64,000 nucleotides of DNA from Olleya marilimosa CAM030 (GTDB lineage Bacteria; Bacteroidota; Bacteroidia; Flavobacteriales; Flavobacteriaceae). Below are positions 25,718 through 34,797 of the stretch, in pieces. The position numbers were made by a program, and so were the translations under genes. The notes below the pieces were generated by a model that was not told where the DNA came from, did not search any database, and saw only the letters and a program-made list of their open reading frames with translations. Location of the stretch: positions 157,527-221,526 of the forward strand of contig NZ_JADR01000008.1 in assembly GCF_000518485.1 (NCBI RefSeq). Reading direction: 5' to 3'. The first letter of the stretch is position 1. Each line of letters begins with the position of its first letter.

Positions 25718-26647
25718 TCATAATTTTGGTTTTAGAATAAGTTTGTAATTGTTTAATACGGTAATCTTTACATTTCGATTACTACGTCTTAGTACCTTTG
25801 TAATACCACCTACCTGCGGAACAGTTGGGATATTGATATCGCTAATAACATCGTCTAGAACTTCATTTGTCGCTTCAGCTCTAAAATTGTTTTCCACATA
25901 AATACCTTCGCTACCATCTTGTAAATCGAAAGCTTTGAGTTTTGTGGGATGATGATTGATGTTTTCAATTTCAATTAAAGCACGATTAGGCTGAAAGCTT
26001 ATGAACCCGAATACAAGTGTGTTCTTGGGCATTAGTTTATTGTTGATTGTTGCAGCTTTGGTAAGTCGCATTCTCAATCTGGTGTTTGCCTTTACAATTT
26101 GGTCGCCATCAACAACCACGTAAATGGTAGCATCCGTATTGCCAATAATAGAAAGTTCATTGGGTTTTGGTGCAGCTGCAAAAAACAGTTGATGTTCCAA
26201 GCCTAATTCTTTAGCTTGAATTTTAAGTTCTCTAAGTATTTCTGAAGAATCAATTTCTATAGGTTGCTTCTTTTCGACTTTCTTCTGTCCGAAGTTTTGA
26301 TATTTTTTATCAGAATATAGAATTTTGCCTGCATCATAAATACTATCTACAATACGTTTTCTTTCACGTTCTGGAAGGTCTGGATCGTAATAACCCATAG
26401 AATCAATTAATTTTTCATCATAGATGCTGGGTGCATTGGTTTCGCGTACTTCTTTTAAATCATTAAGAGCATCTAACTTAGAATCATACTCTTTTTGATT
26501 TTCTTCCAAATCTGGTATCAAGGTCTGTTCTAGGTTTTCATTCTCATTGTCATCGTCGCCCATTACCATCACGGAATAGGAAATAATGAATATAAAGACA
26601 ATGGCTAATACAGCTGCAAATACTATTTTGTTCTTTTGTACTTTCAT
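25718..26647 (-). CDS. traM: Conjugative transfer protein TraM
   Basis: A 309-residue protein with one N-terminal membrane helix (about 9-29), a long charged, coiled linker (30-140), and a C-terminal periplasmic domain with IYVVVDGDQIVKANTRLRMR and NTLVFGFISFQPNRALIEI. This is the VirB10-like TraM of Bacteroidetes conjugative transposons, which bridges inner and outer membrane. Length is shorter than the roughly 400-residue CTnDOT form but complete. It is preceded by TraK; no TraL-like gene is found between them. Confidence 0.85.
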   Translation of the reverse strand: MKVQKNKIVFAAVLAIVFIFIISYSVMVMGDDDNENENLEQTLIPDLEENQKEYDSKLDALNDLKEVRETNAPSIYDEKLIDSMGYYDPDLPERERKRIVDSIYDAGKILYSDKKYQNFGQKKVEKKQPIEIDSSEILRELKIQAKELGLEHQLFFAAAPKPNELSIIGNTDATIYVVVDGDQIVKANTRLRMRLTKAATINNKLMPKNTLVFGFISFQPNRALIEIENINHHPTKLKAFDLQDGSEGIYVENNFRAEATNEVLDDVISDINIPTVPQVGGITKVLRRSNRNVKITVLNNYKLILKPKL

Positions 26648-26669
26648 AAGAGTGATATTTTAATGCTTA

Positions 26670-27287
26670 TTATGGGCTTTCATTGCTTAATTTTTTTAGA
26701 GTGTTTTCGAAATAATTGGTAATTAACAATCCGTGTGGATTATTAGGAAAGTTTCGATCAACCATAATTAGGTTTCCGGTGGAAACCAATTTATATGTGT
26801 CAATTATAGAACCTCTATTGATTTCAAAAATGGTGGTTGAAGTAAAACCATACGCGCCATTATTTTCTGTTATCTGCGACTCGATGCTCAGTACTTTTTG
26901 AACTAATGAATATTGCAATAATCGATTATAGACACCATCAGCTTTTTTCTGACGATATAAGTTGTCGACCGAACTATTACCAAGCCAAAGTGCCTTTTTC
27001 AGATTCTTTTCATAATTGCTGGCATCGATATTATAGAAGTAATTGTGAAATAGTTCTAAATGCGCCAAAGCTTCAACCTTAAAGTTTTCTTTTTGGTTAA
27101 CGAGCTTCAGCGGAATAATACTGCCATCTGTATTAATGGCAAAAGCACTATTCATCGCATTTTTATTTGTATTAAATGCCATCCAAACCGAAAAAGTACT
27201 AGATAGCAATGCGCAAACGACTACTGCCAAAACAATAAATCGATTCAGTTTTAGTACGTTGTAAATATTTTTGTATGGTGTTTTCAT
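26670..27287 (-). CDS. traK: Conjugative transfer protein TraK
   Basis: A 205-residue protein with a short cytosolic start, one membrane helix (about 17-36) and a periplasmic domain. The pattern (YKNIYNVLKLNRFIVLAVVV at the start, then a domain with ALWLGNSSVDNLYRQKKADG) matches TraK, the VirB8-like component. It sits between TraJ and TraM with about 20-bp gaps, as in other Bacteroides-type systems. Confidence 0.85.
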   Translation of the reverse strand: MKTPYKNIYNVLKLNRFIVLAVVVCALLSSTFSVWMAFNTNKNAMNSAFAINTDGSIIPLKLVNQKENFKVEALAHLELFHNYFYNIDASNYEKNLKKALWLGNSSVDNLYRQKKADGVYNRLLQYSLVQKVLSIESQITENNGAYGFTSTTIFEINRGSIIDTYKLVSTGNLIMVDRNFPNNPHGLLITNYFENTLKKLSNESP

Positions 27288-27307
27288 ATTTTTATCTTTA
27301 ATCTGCC

Positions 27308-28150
27308 TTAGGCAGTAAATAATCTAAGAGTAAAAGATGTAGCGCGTTTATATAACTTGAACTTCAGGAATACGATAAAGCCAACCGAACCTAATTGTAC
27401 AACAGGCGCAAAGAATCCCTGGCCAAAATCGGTACCAAACAAGTTGGTCCAGAAGTTGGTGTTTATTTCAGTATAGATGGCATTGACAAACACATTGACC
27501 AGAAAAAATGCTGGCACTAACATATAAACAGCTGCATAGAGTTTGAAAAATGTGTAGGCAAGAGAGCGGAATTTTTCAAATACAGCTAAACTTATAACCA
27601 ATGGGAAAAACGCTTGCATAATCCCCAACAGGAAGAAGCGTTCTGCTAAAAATAGCGGGTAAATAAACAGGTCAAGAATCCATAAGATGGTACTCAACAT
27701 AAATGCTAATATCTTGAATCCATAAAGTGGTGTTACTAAAGCTTCATAAAGTAAAGTCATTGCCATACTTGCAGCATCTAATAAACCGACTTCTTCTTCA
27801 AGCGGTAAATCCTGTAATTGCAATGGTAATAACGCAGGTGCAGTCCCTCGATATTGTCCTTCAATGGCAACTAAAATACCATCGAAAAACCCTAACACCT
27901 GCGTTGAAAAAATAACCAAGATTACCACAGCAAAATTCTTTGCGAGTTCGCCTGGACTCAATCCCCAAGAATAGCCATCTTTATCCGCAATACCTTCATT
28001 GTATTTTTTTAGGATATTGACCAAGAAAAACAATACAGCAAGCGTTTTCATTCCTGCAATGGTATATTGCGAAAAACTGCTGTTCTGTATGGTTTGAAAT
28101 ACCGTGTCGATATATTCCAGTCCAATTCCTAAAATGATGGTTGCGGTCAT
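27308..28150 (-). CDS. traJ: Conjugative transfer protein TraJ (VirB6-like)
   Basis: A 280-residue polytopic membrane protein with about six hydrophobic segments (for example around 35-50, 70-90, 145-170, 175-200, 205-230, 250-265). The conserved-looking parts are YIDTVFQTIQNSSFSQYTI and LAERFFLLGIMQAFFPLVIS. It forms part of the inner-membrane channel of the type IV secretion system. It begins two bases before the TraI-like stop, so translation is likely coupled. Confidence 0.85.
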   Translation of the reverse strand: MTATIILGIGLEYIDTVFQTIQNSSFSQYTIAGMKTLAVLFFLVNILKKYNEGIADKDGYSWGLSPGELAKNFAVVILVIFSTQVLGFFDGILVAIEGQYRGTAPALLPLQLQDLPLEEEVGLLDAASMAMTLLYEALVTPLYGFKILAFMLSTILWILDLFIYPLFLAERFFLLGIMQAFFPLVISLAVFEKFRSLAYTFFKLYAAVYMLVPAFFLVNVFVNAIYTEINTNFWTNLFGTDFGQGFFAPVVQLGSVGFIVFLKFKLYKRATSFTLRLFTA

Positions 28151-28152
28151 TT

Positions 28153-28734
28153 CTAATAGATTGTTTCGCGATTATTAACTTTATCTTGCATTTTTCTGAA
28201 GGAAATAATATCTCTATATCGTTTCGTTTTTGTAGTGATATTTGAAACCATTTCTTTAGATTCCTGTTCTTTCTTTTTAAGAACTTCTGCACGTTCGGCA
28301 TCGGTCATTTTAAGATTGTCGCTGGATAAAATTTCGCCCATAAATTCAACGGTGTCCAATGAGTTTTGGACTATCGCATCGAATGATTCTGCAATTCGTG
28401 TAACTTCTTCAGGTTTTATATAAGGCGAGTTCAAAATGTCTTGCAAATCGTTTTGCATAACCTGAATAAGACGTTGATTGTTTTGTGCAATTTCCTCAAC
28501 CGCTCTGAGTTGTTGTACCACACTAGAAACTTTTTCTATGGCTTCTTTTGCATCCTTTAAAAATTTCACAGACTTAATCATTTGAGCTGTCTGTTTACCA
28601 GATTCTACAAGTTGCTTTACCAAACTAATAAAATTGGTGTTGTCATAAGTAGGCATTCCTTGGCTTGTTGCCTTTGATGGAATTAATAGCATTAATGCTA
28701 CTGCCATTACTAAAATTCTGATTTTCTTTTTCAT
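28153..28734 (-). CDS. traI: Conjugative transfer protein TraI (DUF4141-like)
   Basis: A 193-residue exported protein: signal residues 1-24 (ending TSQG), then a long helical region with QLVESGKQTAQMIKSVKFLK (about 45-64) and many Gln/Glu coiled segments, as in DUF4141/TraI proteins of Bacteroides conjugative transposons (VirB5-like position). It lies between TraG and TraJ, the canonical order. Confidence 0.78.
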   Translation of the reverse strand: MKKKIRILVMAVALMLLIPSKATSQGMPTYDNTNFISLVKQLVESGKQTAQMIKSVKFLKDAKEAIEKVSSVVQQLRAVEEIAQNNQRLIQVMQNDLQDILNSPYIKPEEVTRIAESFDAIVQNSLDTVEFMGEILSSDNLKMTDAERAEVLKKKEQESKEMVSNITTKTKRYRDIISFRKMQDKVNNRETIY

Positions 28735-28738
28735 AATA

Positions 28739-31141
28739 TTACGTTTTAGATGTGAATTGAATTATTGCTTTTTGCATGTCATGATGCTCTTCATAGAACT
28801 TCATTATGTCTTCGTTTTCTTGTCCATCGGTCAAATAAGCTGCATAAACTTCTTTGGGAACTTCGAGCCTAAAAATGTTGCTTTCTTTTCCGATTTTAAT
28901 AAACATTTCGGTGTACTTGCGTGGACCAGAAAGATTGTTTTTAATGGATTTTAATTGGTTTAAGTCGTGGCTAGATAGATTGAGTCTTTTAACCAGTTCT
29001 TCATAACCTTTTTCATTATTAAGACTGTAAATGACTTGCGTGTTTTCTAGAATACTTGCAGATGTTGAATTATTCGGAAGCTGATTAATCGATTGCAGGA
29101 TAATTCCAATAGCGCCATTTTGTTTACGAATAGCTTGATAGTAGAACTCTACACTTTCAAGTACGTTTTCAAACTTCAGTTGTTTGGCAAACTCATCAAA
29201 TAAGATGATGCCTTTTTCAGCTCTGTTTTTCCAAATGGTTCTTTGAATGGCTGACTTAATCAACTTCAACATTACGGACAAAATTTCCTTATTGTCCTTT
29301 ACTTCGTCGAGTTCAAAAACAATCAATCGTTTGTCTTCTATTTTATAAGTTTGGTCTTCGCTAACTTCAAATAGAAAGCTATATAGACCATCGCCAACGT
29401 ACTCAGACATCACATGCAAGAAGCTCGTAACATTAAAGTAGTCAGGATGGATTTTTAAGGTACTCAGAAGATCTTCCTGATTCCTTTCTATAAAGTTATA
29501 ATAGCCTTCCAAAGAATGATTTTCTGAAGTGCTATTGTAATAATGGCGCAGTATCTTTTTAACCGAAACTGATTGCGCTTTAGTTACTTTTAAATCCGAA
29601 GCAAACAGTTCAAAAAGAAAGACCGATAAATCTTCAAGTCGCTCAGGTGTTAAATCTTTTACGTCACTAATATAAAAGGGATTGATACCTAAGTTCTTTC
29701 CGCTTTCGTATCGTAATACGGTATATTTTTCAGGATAGAGCTTGGCGAATTTGGTATAAGAACCACCCAAATCTATTATGACTAAACGAACACCACTTTC
29801 AAAATATTGGCGCAGAATGTTGTTGGCTAAGAACGATTTGCCTTCGCCTGTTGGTGCGAAAATGGCAAAATTTCTAGCCTTGATGCGTTTCTTTTTTTCA
29901 TCCCAAACATCTTTTAATACCGGAATGTTATGTTCTCTATCATTAAAGATGATGCCTGTTTTATCTGATTTGTAGTTGGTGTTATTTAAAAACAAGCAAA
30001 GCGCATGCTTTAAATCAGTTACGTATAAATCATTGTTTGAAAAATTAGAAGAGAAGCAACAGTAACTATTTAGTATATAATTTTTGCGTTCTTCGCCTCG
30101 TGGATAGTAAGGAATGATATCCAATTCTTTAAATTCGGTTTTAATTTTGGAAGTTATTTTATCTAACTCTTTAGCATCCTTAGACCAATACACAATATTG
30201 AGATGACCACGTATTATTCGTGAATTGTCATCTGCATTAATTTGGTCCAGAATGTGCTGAATTTTACCAAGCACCACTTTGTTCTGTGAACCAAAATTGG
30301 AACTCTTATTGAGTTCCTCTATTTTCTTATCGAGTAGCTTACGCCACTTCTGTTTGTCATCCAAATAGAGAATCTGGTTGACAATATGATTTTCATTGAG
30401 CGTAAGTCCTAAACCATCAATAAACCCTTGATGAAACACAAAATCGTCCGAAGTGAATTTCTCATTAGTTTTGCTACTCTGAACATTTTCGCCAAAGCAT
30501 AGTTCGCTGTTGATGGCAAGCGCATCAAAATAGTTTTCGCCAATATTGACGCTTTTCTTTTTCAATAAAATATCGGTATCAAATCCTTCATTAAAACCAT
30601 TAAAATAACAACTTGTTAGTTGCTGAATATCTTCTGATTTTAGCGGAAGAAATTCTATTTTCCTACTATTATTTATAAAGGAAACCGAATCGTTTACTGA
30701 GTTTGCGAAGCTCTTAATATTATCGTCGAGTTCTTGTACAATGCCTTTTGAAATTTTTCTGAAAGGATTGACGTATTTCGGATTGTTGAGTGCTTTGTTC
30801 TTGGTTAATATGAAGAACAAATAACATTTATGCTCTATATGTCCGCGACCTTTAAAATGGGCGTGTGTGGCTTTTTCTAAAAAGGTGGTATTTGGAAGTT
30901 GTTCCGAAGTATAAGTTTTTTTTAGGTAGATGTCTTGTTTATGGACAACAGTTCCAATAGGTAGCGATTTCAAAGCTTGAAACCATGCACCATGCATATC
31001 TTCAAAATCCTTTTCGGATAAGGAATAGATTTCTGGCAGATTCCCTTCATAGCATAAAACCACATTGCCATTATTAGCAAATACAATATGGTCTTGAATA
31101 TCTACAATGGGTTGATATGCTGAAATACTAATCTTACTCAT
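28739..31141 (-). CDS. traG: Conjugation ATPase TraG (VirB4-like)
   Basis: An 800-residue cytosolic ATPase. Walker A is FAPTGEGKSFLANNIL (about 417-432), followed by RLVIIDLGGSYTK. Walker B is KGIILFDEFAKQL (about 642-654) and a late QSINQLPNNS motif matches the family. It energises pilus or channel assembly. Its start overlaps the end of traF by 8 bp. Full length for the family with no disruption. Confidence 0.92.
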   Translation of the reverse strand: MSKISISAYQPIVDIQDHIVFANNGNVVLCYEGNLPEIYSLSEKDFEDMHGAWFQALKSLPIGTVVHKQDIYLKKTYTSEQLPNTTFLEKATHAHFKGRGHIEHKCYLFFILTKNKALNNPKYVNPFRKISKGIVQELDDNIKSFANSVNDSVSFINNSRKIEFLPLKSEDIQQLTSCYFNGFNEGFDTDILLKKKSVNIGENYFDALAINSELCFGENVQSSKTNEKFTSDDFVFHQGFIDGLGLTLNENHIVNQILYLDDKQKWRKLLDKKIEELNKSSNFGSQNKVVLGKIQHILDQINADDNSRIIRGHLNIVYWSKDAKELDKITSKIKTEFKELDIIPYYPRGEERKNYILNSYCCFSSNFSNNDLYVTDLKHALCLFLNNTNYKSDKTGIIFNDREHNIPVLKDVWDEKKKRIKARNFAIFAPTGEGKSFLANNILRQYFESGVRLVIIDLGGSYTKFAKLYPEKYTVLRYESGKNLGINPFYISDVKDLTPERLEDLSVFLFELFASDLKVTKAQSVSVKKILRHYYNSTSENHSLEGYYNFIERNQEDLLSTLKIHPDYFNVTSFLHVMSEYVGDGLYSFLFEVSEDQTYKIEDKRLIVFELDEVKDNKEILSVMLKLIKSAIQRTIWKNRAEKGIILFDEFAKQLKFENVLESVEFYYQAIRKQNGAIGIILQSINQLPNNSTSASILENTQVIYSLNNEKGYEELVKRLNLSSHDLNQLKSIKNNLSGPRKYTEMFIKIGKESNIFRLEVPKEVYAAYLTDGQENEDIMKFYEEHHDMQKAIIQFTSKT

Positions 31142-31412
31142 AATCGAAGCCGGAGTTTCTTTTGTTACTTATAATTCTTGGGAAGGCTTTTGCCATCTGA
31201 AAAAGTTGTGGATTGTGGGTTATGCGCGTCAAGGCAACATATAATGCAGAATTAAAAATCAGAATGCCAATTATCAACACAAAACTGAAAGAGAAGATGA
31301 TAATTAATAATGATGCTAATATAGAAACCATCATTAAGGCAAATAGGGAAATGGGCAAGCCAAAAATGACCGCCCGTTTCCTAATGTTTTTATAGACCTC
31401 GTATCGCTTCAT
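31134..31412 (-). CDS. traF: Conjugative transfer protein TraF (DUF4133)
   Basis: A 92-residue protein with two membrane helices (about 16-36 and 40-62), preceded by a basic start MKRYEVYKNIRKRAVIFGLP and followed by AKAFPRIISNKR. This is the DUF4133/VirB3-like pattern. It overlaps TraG by 8 bp and touches TraE, so the three are translationally coupled. Confidence 0.85.
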   Translation of the reverse strand: MKRYEVYKNIRKRAVIFGLPISLFALMMVSILASLLIIIFSFSFVLIIGILIFNSALYVALTRITHNPQLFQMAKAFPRIISNKRNSGFDYE

Positions 31413-31699
31413 TAAACAACTATTGTTATTAAGTAAGTGAATATGCCTACCACAGCACCAGCGATGAGAACAAATACTAAAACACGAGTAATACCTTTTT
31501 TAAGGTCTGCGTTTTCGCCAAAGAAATGACCAGCATTAAATAGGAAACCAATAAGAAATATGACACCTAGGATGATGGGGAAAATGGTTCTAATGGTATC
31601 TGAAACATCGTTTACAGAATCTTCAATACCACCAATTTGTGCAAAGCTTGACGCTGATGTTAGCAAGAATGTGAGTAAGACAAAAATTGATTTTTTCAT
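31412..31699 (-). CDS. traE: Conjugative transfer protein TraE (DUF4134, VirB2-like)
   Basis: A 95-residue protein with signal peptide (1-20, ending SFAQ) and two further hydrophobic helices (about 40-56 and 70-92). This matches the DUF4134/TraE pilin-like subunit. It is the first gene of the leftward transfer operon; its promoter should lie in 31700-31868, which is shared with the divergent amidase gene. Confidence 0.85.
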   Translation of the reverse strand: MKKSIFVLLTFLLTSASSFAQIGGIEDSVNDVSDTIRTIFPIILGVIFLIGFLFNAGHFFGENADLKKGITRVLVFVLIAGAVVGIFTYLITIVV

Positions 31700-31869
31700 A
31701 ACGAATAGATTTTAAATTATTTATTATCCGTGCAGTACGTCAAACTTCGCCGTCTGCTAAGACTTTTGTGAAATCTATTATGAAATGAAGATGAAGGAAG
31801 AAAATCTCTAAATTTTAACGCTAATTGGTGTTAAACTTTTGAAGATTATTAAGGAAGTGATTGATTTCT

Positions 31870-31890
31870 TAAATATTGTGTAATCTAAAA
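31870..31890 (+). promoter_or_regulatory. Short form of the ICE leader motif before the amidase gene
   Basis: The segment AAATATTGTGTAATCTAAAA lies 8 bp before the ATG at 31899. It matches the 3' end of leader copies a-c (AATATTGTTTAATCTAAAA) without the upstream 100 bp. Four ICE genes therefore share this element at the same place, suggesting common control. Confidence 0.55.
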
Positions 31891-31898
31891 CGATTATT

Positions 31899-32552
31899 AT
31901 GAACACATTAAATCAAATTACACTCTTACTATTCTGTATAGTTTTTTTAAATCTCACTTATGCACAAAATGGTAAAGACCAAGTAAGGAACCCTATTGTA
32001 GTTATAGACCCTGGACATGGCGGAAAAGATGCTGGTGCATCAACCAGAAATGGTATAAAGGAAAAAGATATTGCTTTGGGTATTGCTTCTAAAATAGTGG
32101 TGCTAAATAGCAAGTTGATTGAAAATCCATTACTATTATTTCTTACTAGATATACAGACACATTAATATCTCTTAGCGATAGAACGGAACTATCCAAAAA
32201 ATTAAAAGCTGATATATTTATTTCGATACATTGCAATCAAGCTATAAATAGAACAGCATCAGGAACAGAAGTTTTTATTCATCCTAAAAGTGAAGTGCAA
32301 GCTGAAAAATCTGCCTATTTAGGTTTTACTATACAAAAAGGATTAGCTGATATACTTGGCATTAAAAAACGTGGATTGAAATATGGAAACTTCCAAGTTC
32401 TGAGGAATAGTTCTAGCGGTAGCGCAAGTATTCTTTTAGAACTTGGGTTTTTATCTCAAACCGATGAGGCAATATATTTATCTAAGGAAGAATCTCAAAG
32501 TGCAGTTGCTTTGGTTATACTTCAATCGATTGTTAAATTTTTAGGGTTATGA
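31899..32552 (+). CDS. N-acetylmuramoyl-L-alanine amidase (Amidase_3)
   Basis: A 217-residue exported amidase (signal residues 1-22). The Amidase_3 zinc-site motifs are present: VVIDPGHGGKDAG (about 33-45), the Glu in GIKEKDIALG (about 52-61), the ISIHCN motif (about 109-114) and a final LLELGFLSQ (about 182-190, catalytic Glu). It cleaves the peptide stem from peptidoglycan. Beside the tra operon it likely opens the wall for the transfer machine, a role filled by lysozyme-like proteins in other ICEs. It is divergent from traE. Confidence 0.9.
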   Translation: MNTLNQITLLLFCIVFLNLTYAQNGKDQVRNPIVVIDPGHGGKDAGASTRNGIKEKDIALGIASKIVVLNSKLIENPLLLFLTRYTDTLISLSDRTELSKKLKADIFISIHCNQAINRTASGTEVFIHPKSEVQAEKSAYLGFTIQKGLADILGIKKRGLKYGNFQVLRNSSSGSASILLELGFLSQTDEAIYLSKEESQSAVALVILQSIVKFLGL

Positions 32553-32638
32553 GTGAGTTTATGATTGCTATTGTTAAGAGTTTAAAAGAAATTCTAGTAG
32601 CCTTGTTTAATTCTTTATTTAGAAACAAAAGCCTGTAA
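32549..32638 (+). CDS. Putative 29-residue hydrophobic peptide overlapping the amidase stop
   Basis: ATGA overlap with the amidase stop (start 32549, stop 32638). The peptide is amphipathic: MSEFMIAIVKSLKEILVALF, then NSLFRNKSL, with a hydrophobic face and basic end. The layout with translational coupling suggests it is expressed. It resembles small membrane-active peptides by composition only; a holin-like or regulatory role is speculative. Confidence 0.4.
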   Translation: MSEFMIAIVKSLKEILVALFNSLFRNKSL

Positions 32639-32744
32639 TTGTTTAGTTTACTATTGACATTTTGTCAGAATTAAATTAAAAATAGCACTAAAATAATATT
32701 GGTCAGCTTATTGATATAAATGTTAAAGAAATTATAATATTTGT

Positions 32745-33731
32745 ATGCAAAACCAACCAAGACTTAAAATATTATCCATTGATGGAGGAGGAATTAAAGG
32801 TGTTTTTCCTGCGAAATTTTTAGCCTTGCTTGAGGAAGAAATAGGAGAAGGACAAATACACAAGTATTTCGATATTATAACTGGTACTTCAACTGGAGGT
32901 ATAATAGCTTTAGCTCTTTCATTAGGTGTTCCAGCAAAAAGAATTCTTGAACTCTATAAAGATAATGCGTACACTATTTTTGGAAAAAAAAGATATAATA
33001 TTTTTAGACGTGCATTTTACAATAATGAGCCATTGGAAGCACTTTTAAAAGATATATTCAAGGAATATCATAACAAAGATGTACATCCCAGAATAGATGA
33101 TGCTAAAACGAAACTGCTGATTCCTATTTATAGCTTAACGGATGGTTCAACGCAAGTACTTAAAACACCACATGCATCGGATTTAATTTTAGATAAGCAT
33201 ATACCTATGTATATGGCAGCAATGGCAACATCGGCAGCACCTACTTTTTTTAATCCGTATTCAAATAATTTTAAGAAAATTGATTCTACAACGGTTGAGA
33301 GTTTTACCAATAAGGTAGATGGTGGTGTTTATGCTAATAATCCGAGTATGATTGCACTTATAGAAGCACAGACCAGATTAGAAAAAAATCTTTCCGAAAT
33401 AGATTTACTTTCATTGGGAACAGGACAAAAAATATTTTCCAATGCCAAGAAGAAAAAAAGATGGCAGGTTTTCTATTGGATTTGGAAAAAAAGAATTATC
33501 GAATTGTTTATGCAAAGTCAGTCACAAATAGTGCATAACTCTATTTCTGTGTTGAATAATTTTAATAACGATTTTAATTACCATAGAATTGATTTAGAGT
33601 TTGATGATAACTTTAAAGTTGCTATGGATGAGAAAAACGCAAATAAATTGGAGGCTTTAGCTGAACGAGCAACCAGAGAATATCAAAAAAACTGTAAAGA
33701 TGTATTGGATACCTATTTTGGCAATAGGTAG
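32745..33731 (+). CDS. capV: CBASS effector: patatin-like phospholipase (CapV-type)
   Basis: A 328-residue patatin domain protein: the oxyanion motif DGGGIKGVFP (about 14-23), nucleophile elbow GTSTGG (about 47-52) and catalytic dyad DGGVYANNP (about 193-201). Patatin phospholipases beside CD-NTases are CBASS effectors: when bound to the cyclic nucleotide they degrade inner-membrane phospholipids and stop phage spread by killing the cell. The gene is first in a four-gene operon and its frame runs up to the CD-NTase. No signal peptide, so it acts from the cytosol. Confidence 0.9.
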   Translation: MQNQPRLKILSIDGGGIKGVFPAKFLALLEEEIGEGQIHKYFDIITGTSTGGIIALALSLGVPAKRILELYKDNAYTIFGKKRYNIFRRAFYNNEPLEALLKDIFKEYHNKDVHPRIDDAKTKLLIPIYSLTDGSTQVLKTPHASDLILDKHIPMYMAAMATSAAPTFFNPYSNNFKKIDSTTVESFTNKVDGGVYANNPSMIALIEAQTRLEKNLSEIDLLSLGTGQKIFSNAKKKKRWQVFYWIWKKRIIELFMQSQSQIVHNSISVLNNFNNDFNYHRIDLEFDDNFKVAMDEKNANKLEALAERATREYQKNCKDVLDTYFGNR

Positions 33732-33786
33732 TTACCTATTACTCAAAAACACTAATGAAAAGAAACCTAGAAAAAAAACTTATAAT

Positions 33787-34797
33787 ATGGCAAACTGTAA
33801 TAAACTTTTTAAAGACTATAATGTTAATTTAACAATCAAGTCGGCAAAAAAAGACCGTCTGAAGGAGTCAAAAAGAGTATTAAGAGATAGAATTAGAAAA
33901 TATTTCAAAGATAATCATCCAGATTATGTGCCTGAGTTTTATATTCAAGGTAGTTACAAAATGAAAACTACTATTGTAACGAAGGATGACGATTGTGATT
34001 TAGATGATGGTGTCTATTTTAAAAGAGAAGTAGGTGTAACTGGTACAACACTTCAAAAATGGGTTAAAGATGCAGTAACTGGTGCTACTTCTGCCGATCC
34101 TCAACATAGAAAAAGATGTGTTAGGGTTATTTACGCAGCAGATTATCATATTGATTTTCCAGTTTACTATTTTCAAGAAGATTGGGAACATCCTCGTTTA
34201 GCAGTTAAAGATGAAGAATTACAAGAGAGTGATCCAAAAGAGGTTATTGATTGGTTCGCTGGGGCTAAAGATGAGAATGGTCAATTAGTAAGAGTAGTAA
34301 AGTTTTTAAAGGGTTGGGGAGATTTTAAAAGAAATAAAATGCCAAGTGGATTAGCTATGTGCATTTTGGCTGAGAAAAATATTAAATATAACGATAGAGA
34401 TGACATCTCGATAAAAGAGACATTAGAAACTATTAAGACGGCATTAAACAATAGTTTTGAATGTATTGTTCCTGGAACGCCATATGATGATTTATTTTCA
34501 GATTACGATGATTCAAGAAAGAATAACTTTCTTTCAAACCTTGATGACTTCATCAAAGATGCTACAAAAGCAGTTGAAGATGAGCCTAATCAGTTAAAAT
34601 CAAGTAAACTATGGAGAAAACACTTTGGAGATAAGTTTCCTTTAGGAGCAGATGAAGATGTTGACGCTAAAGAAAAAGCATTACTAGCTCAATCGGCAAG
34701 TATTCTATCAGGTACTGCGCATACAAAAAGAGATGGATCAATAAGTGATTCAGGAAGTGTGAAAAATAAACCGCATACTAATTATGGCGGGAAGTAA
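33787..34797 (+). CDS. CBASS cyclic-oligonucleotide synthase (CD-NTase, DncV-like)
   Basis: I start at ATG 33787 (MANCNKLFKDYN); a longer frame from 33700 overlaps capV and adds an unrelated hydrophobic stretch. The nucleotidyltransferase core is QGSYKMKTTIV (about 56-66) followed by the metal motif DCDLDDGVYF (about 71-80), and a third acidic strand YHIDFPVYYF (about 119-128). The QGS...DxDDG spacing is DncV-like. It makes the second messenger that activates the patatin. The last residues are NYGGK: a Gly-Gly close to the C terminus, relevant to the E2 gene that overlaps its stop by 14 bp. The product nucleotide cannot be read from the sequence. Confidence 0.88.
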   Translation: MANCNKLFKDYNVNLTIKSAKKDRLKESKRVLRDRIRKYFKDNHPDYVPEFYIQGSYKMKTTIVTKDDDCDLDDGVYFKREVGVTGTTLQKWVKDAVTGATSADPQHRKRCVRVIYAADYHIDFPVYYFQEDWEHPRLAVKDEELQESDPKEVIDWFAGAKDENGQLVRVVKFLKGWGDFKRNKMPSGLAMCILAEKNIKYNDRDDISIKETLETIKTALNNSFECIVPGTPYDDLFSDYDDSRKNNFLSNLDDFIKDATKAVEDEPNQLKSSKLWRKHFGDKFPLGADEDVDAKEKALLAQSASILSGTAHTKRDGSISDSGSVKNKPHTNYGGK

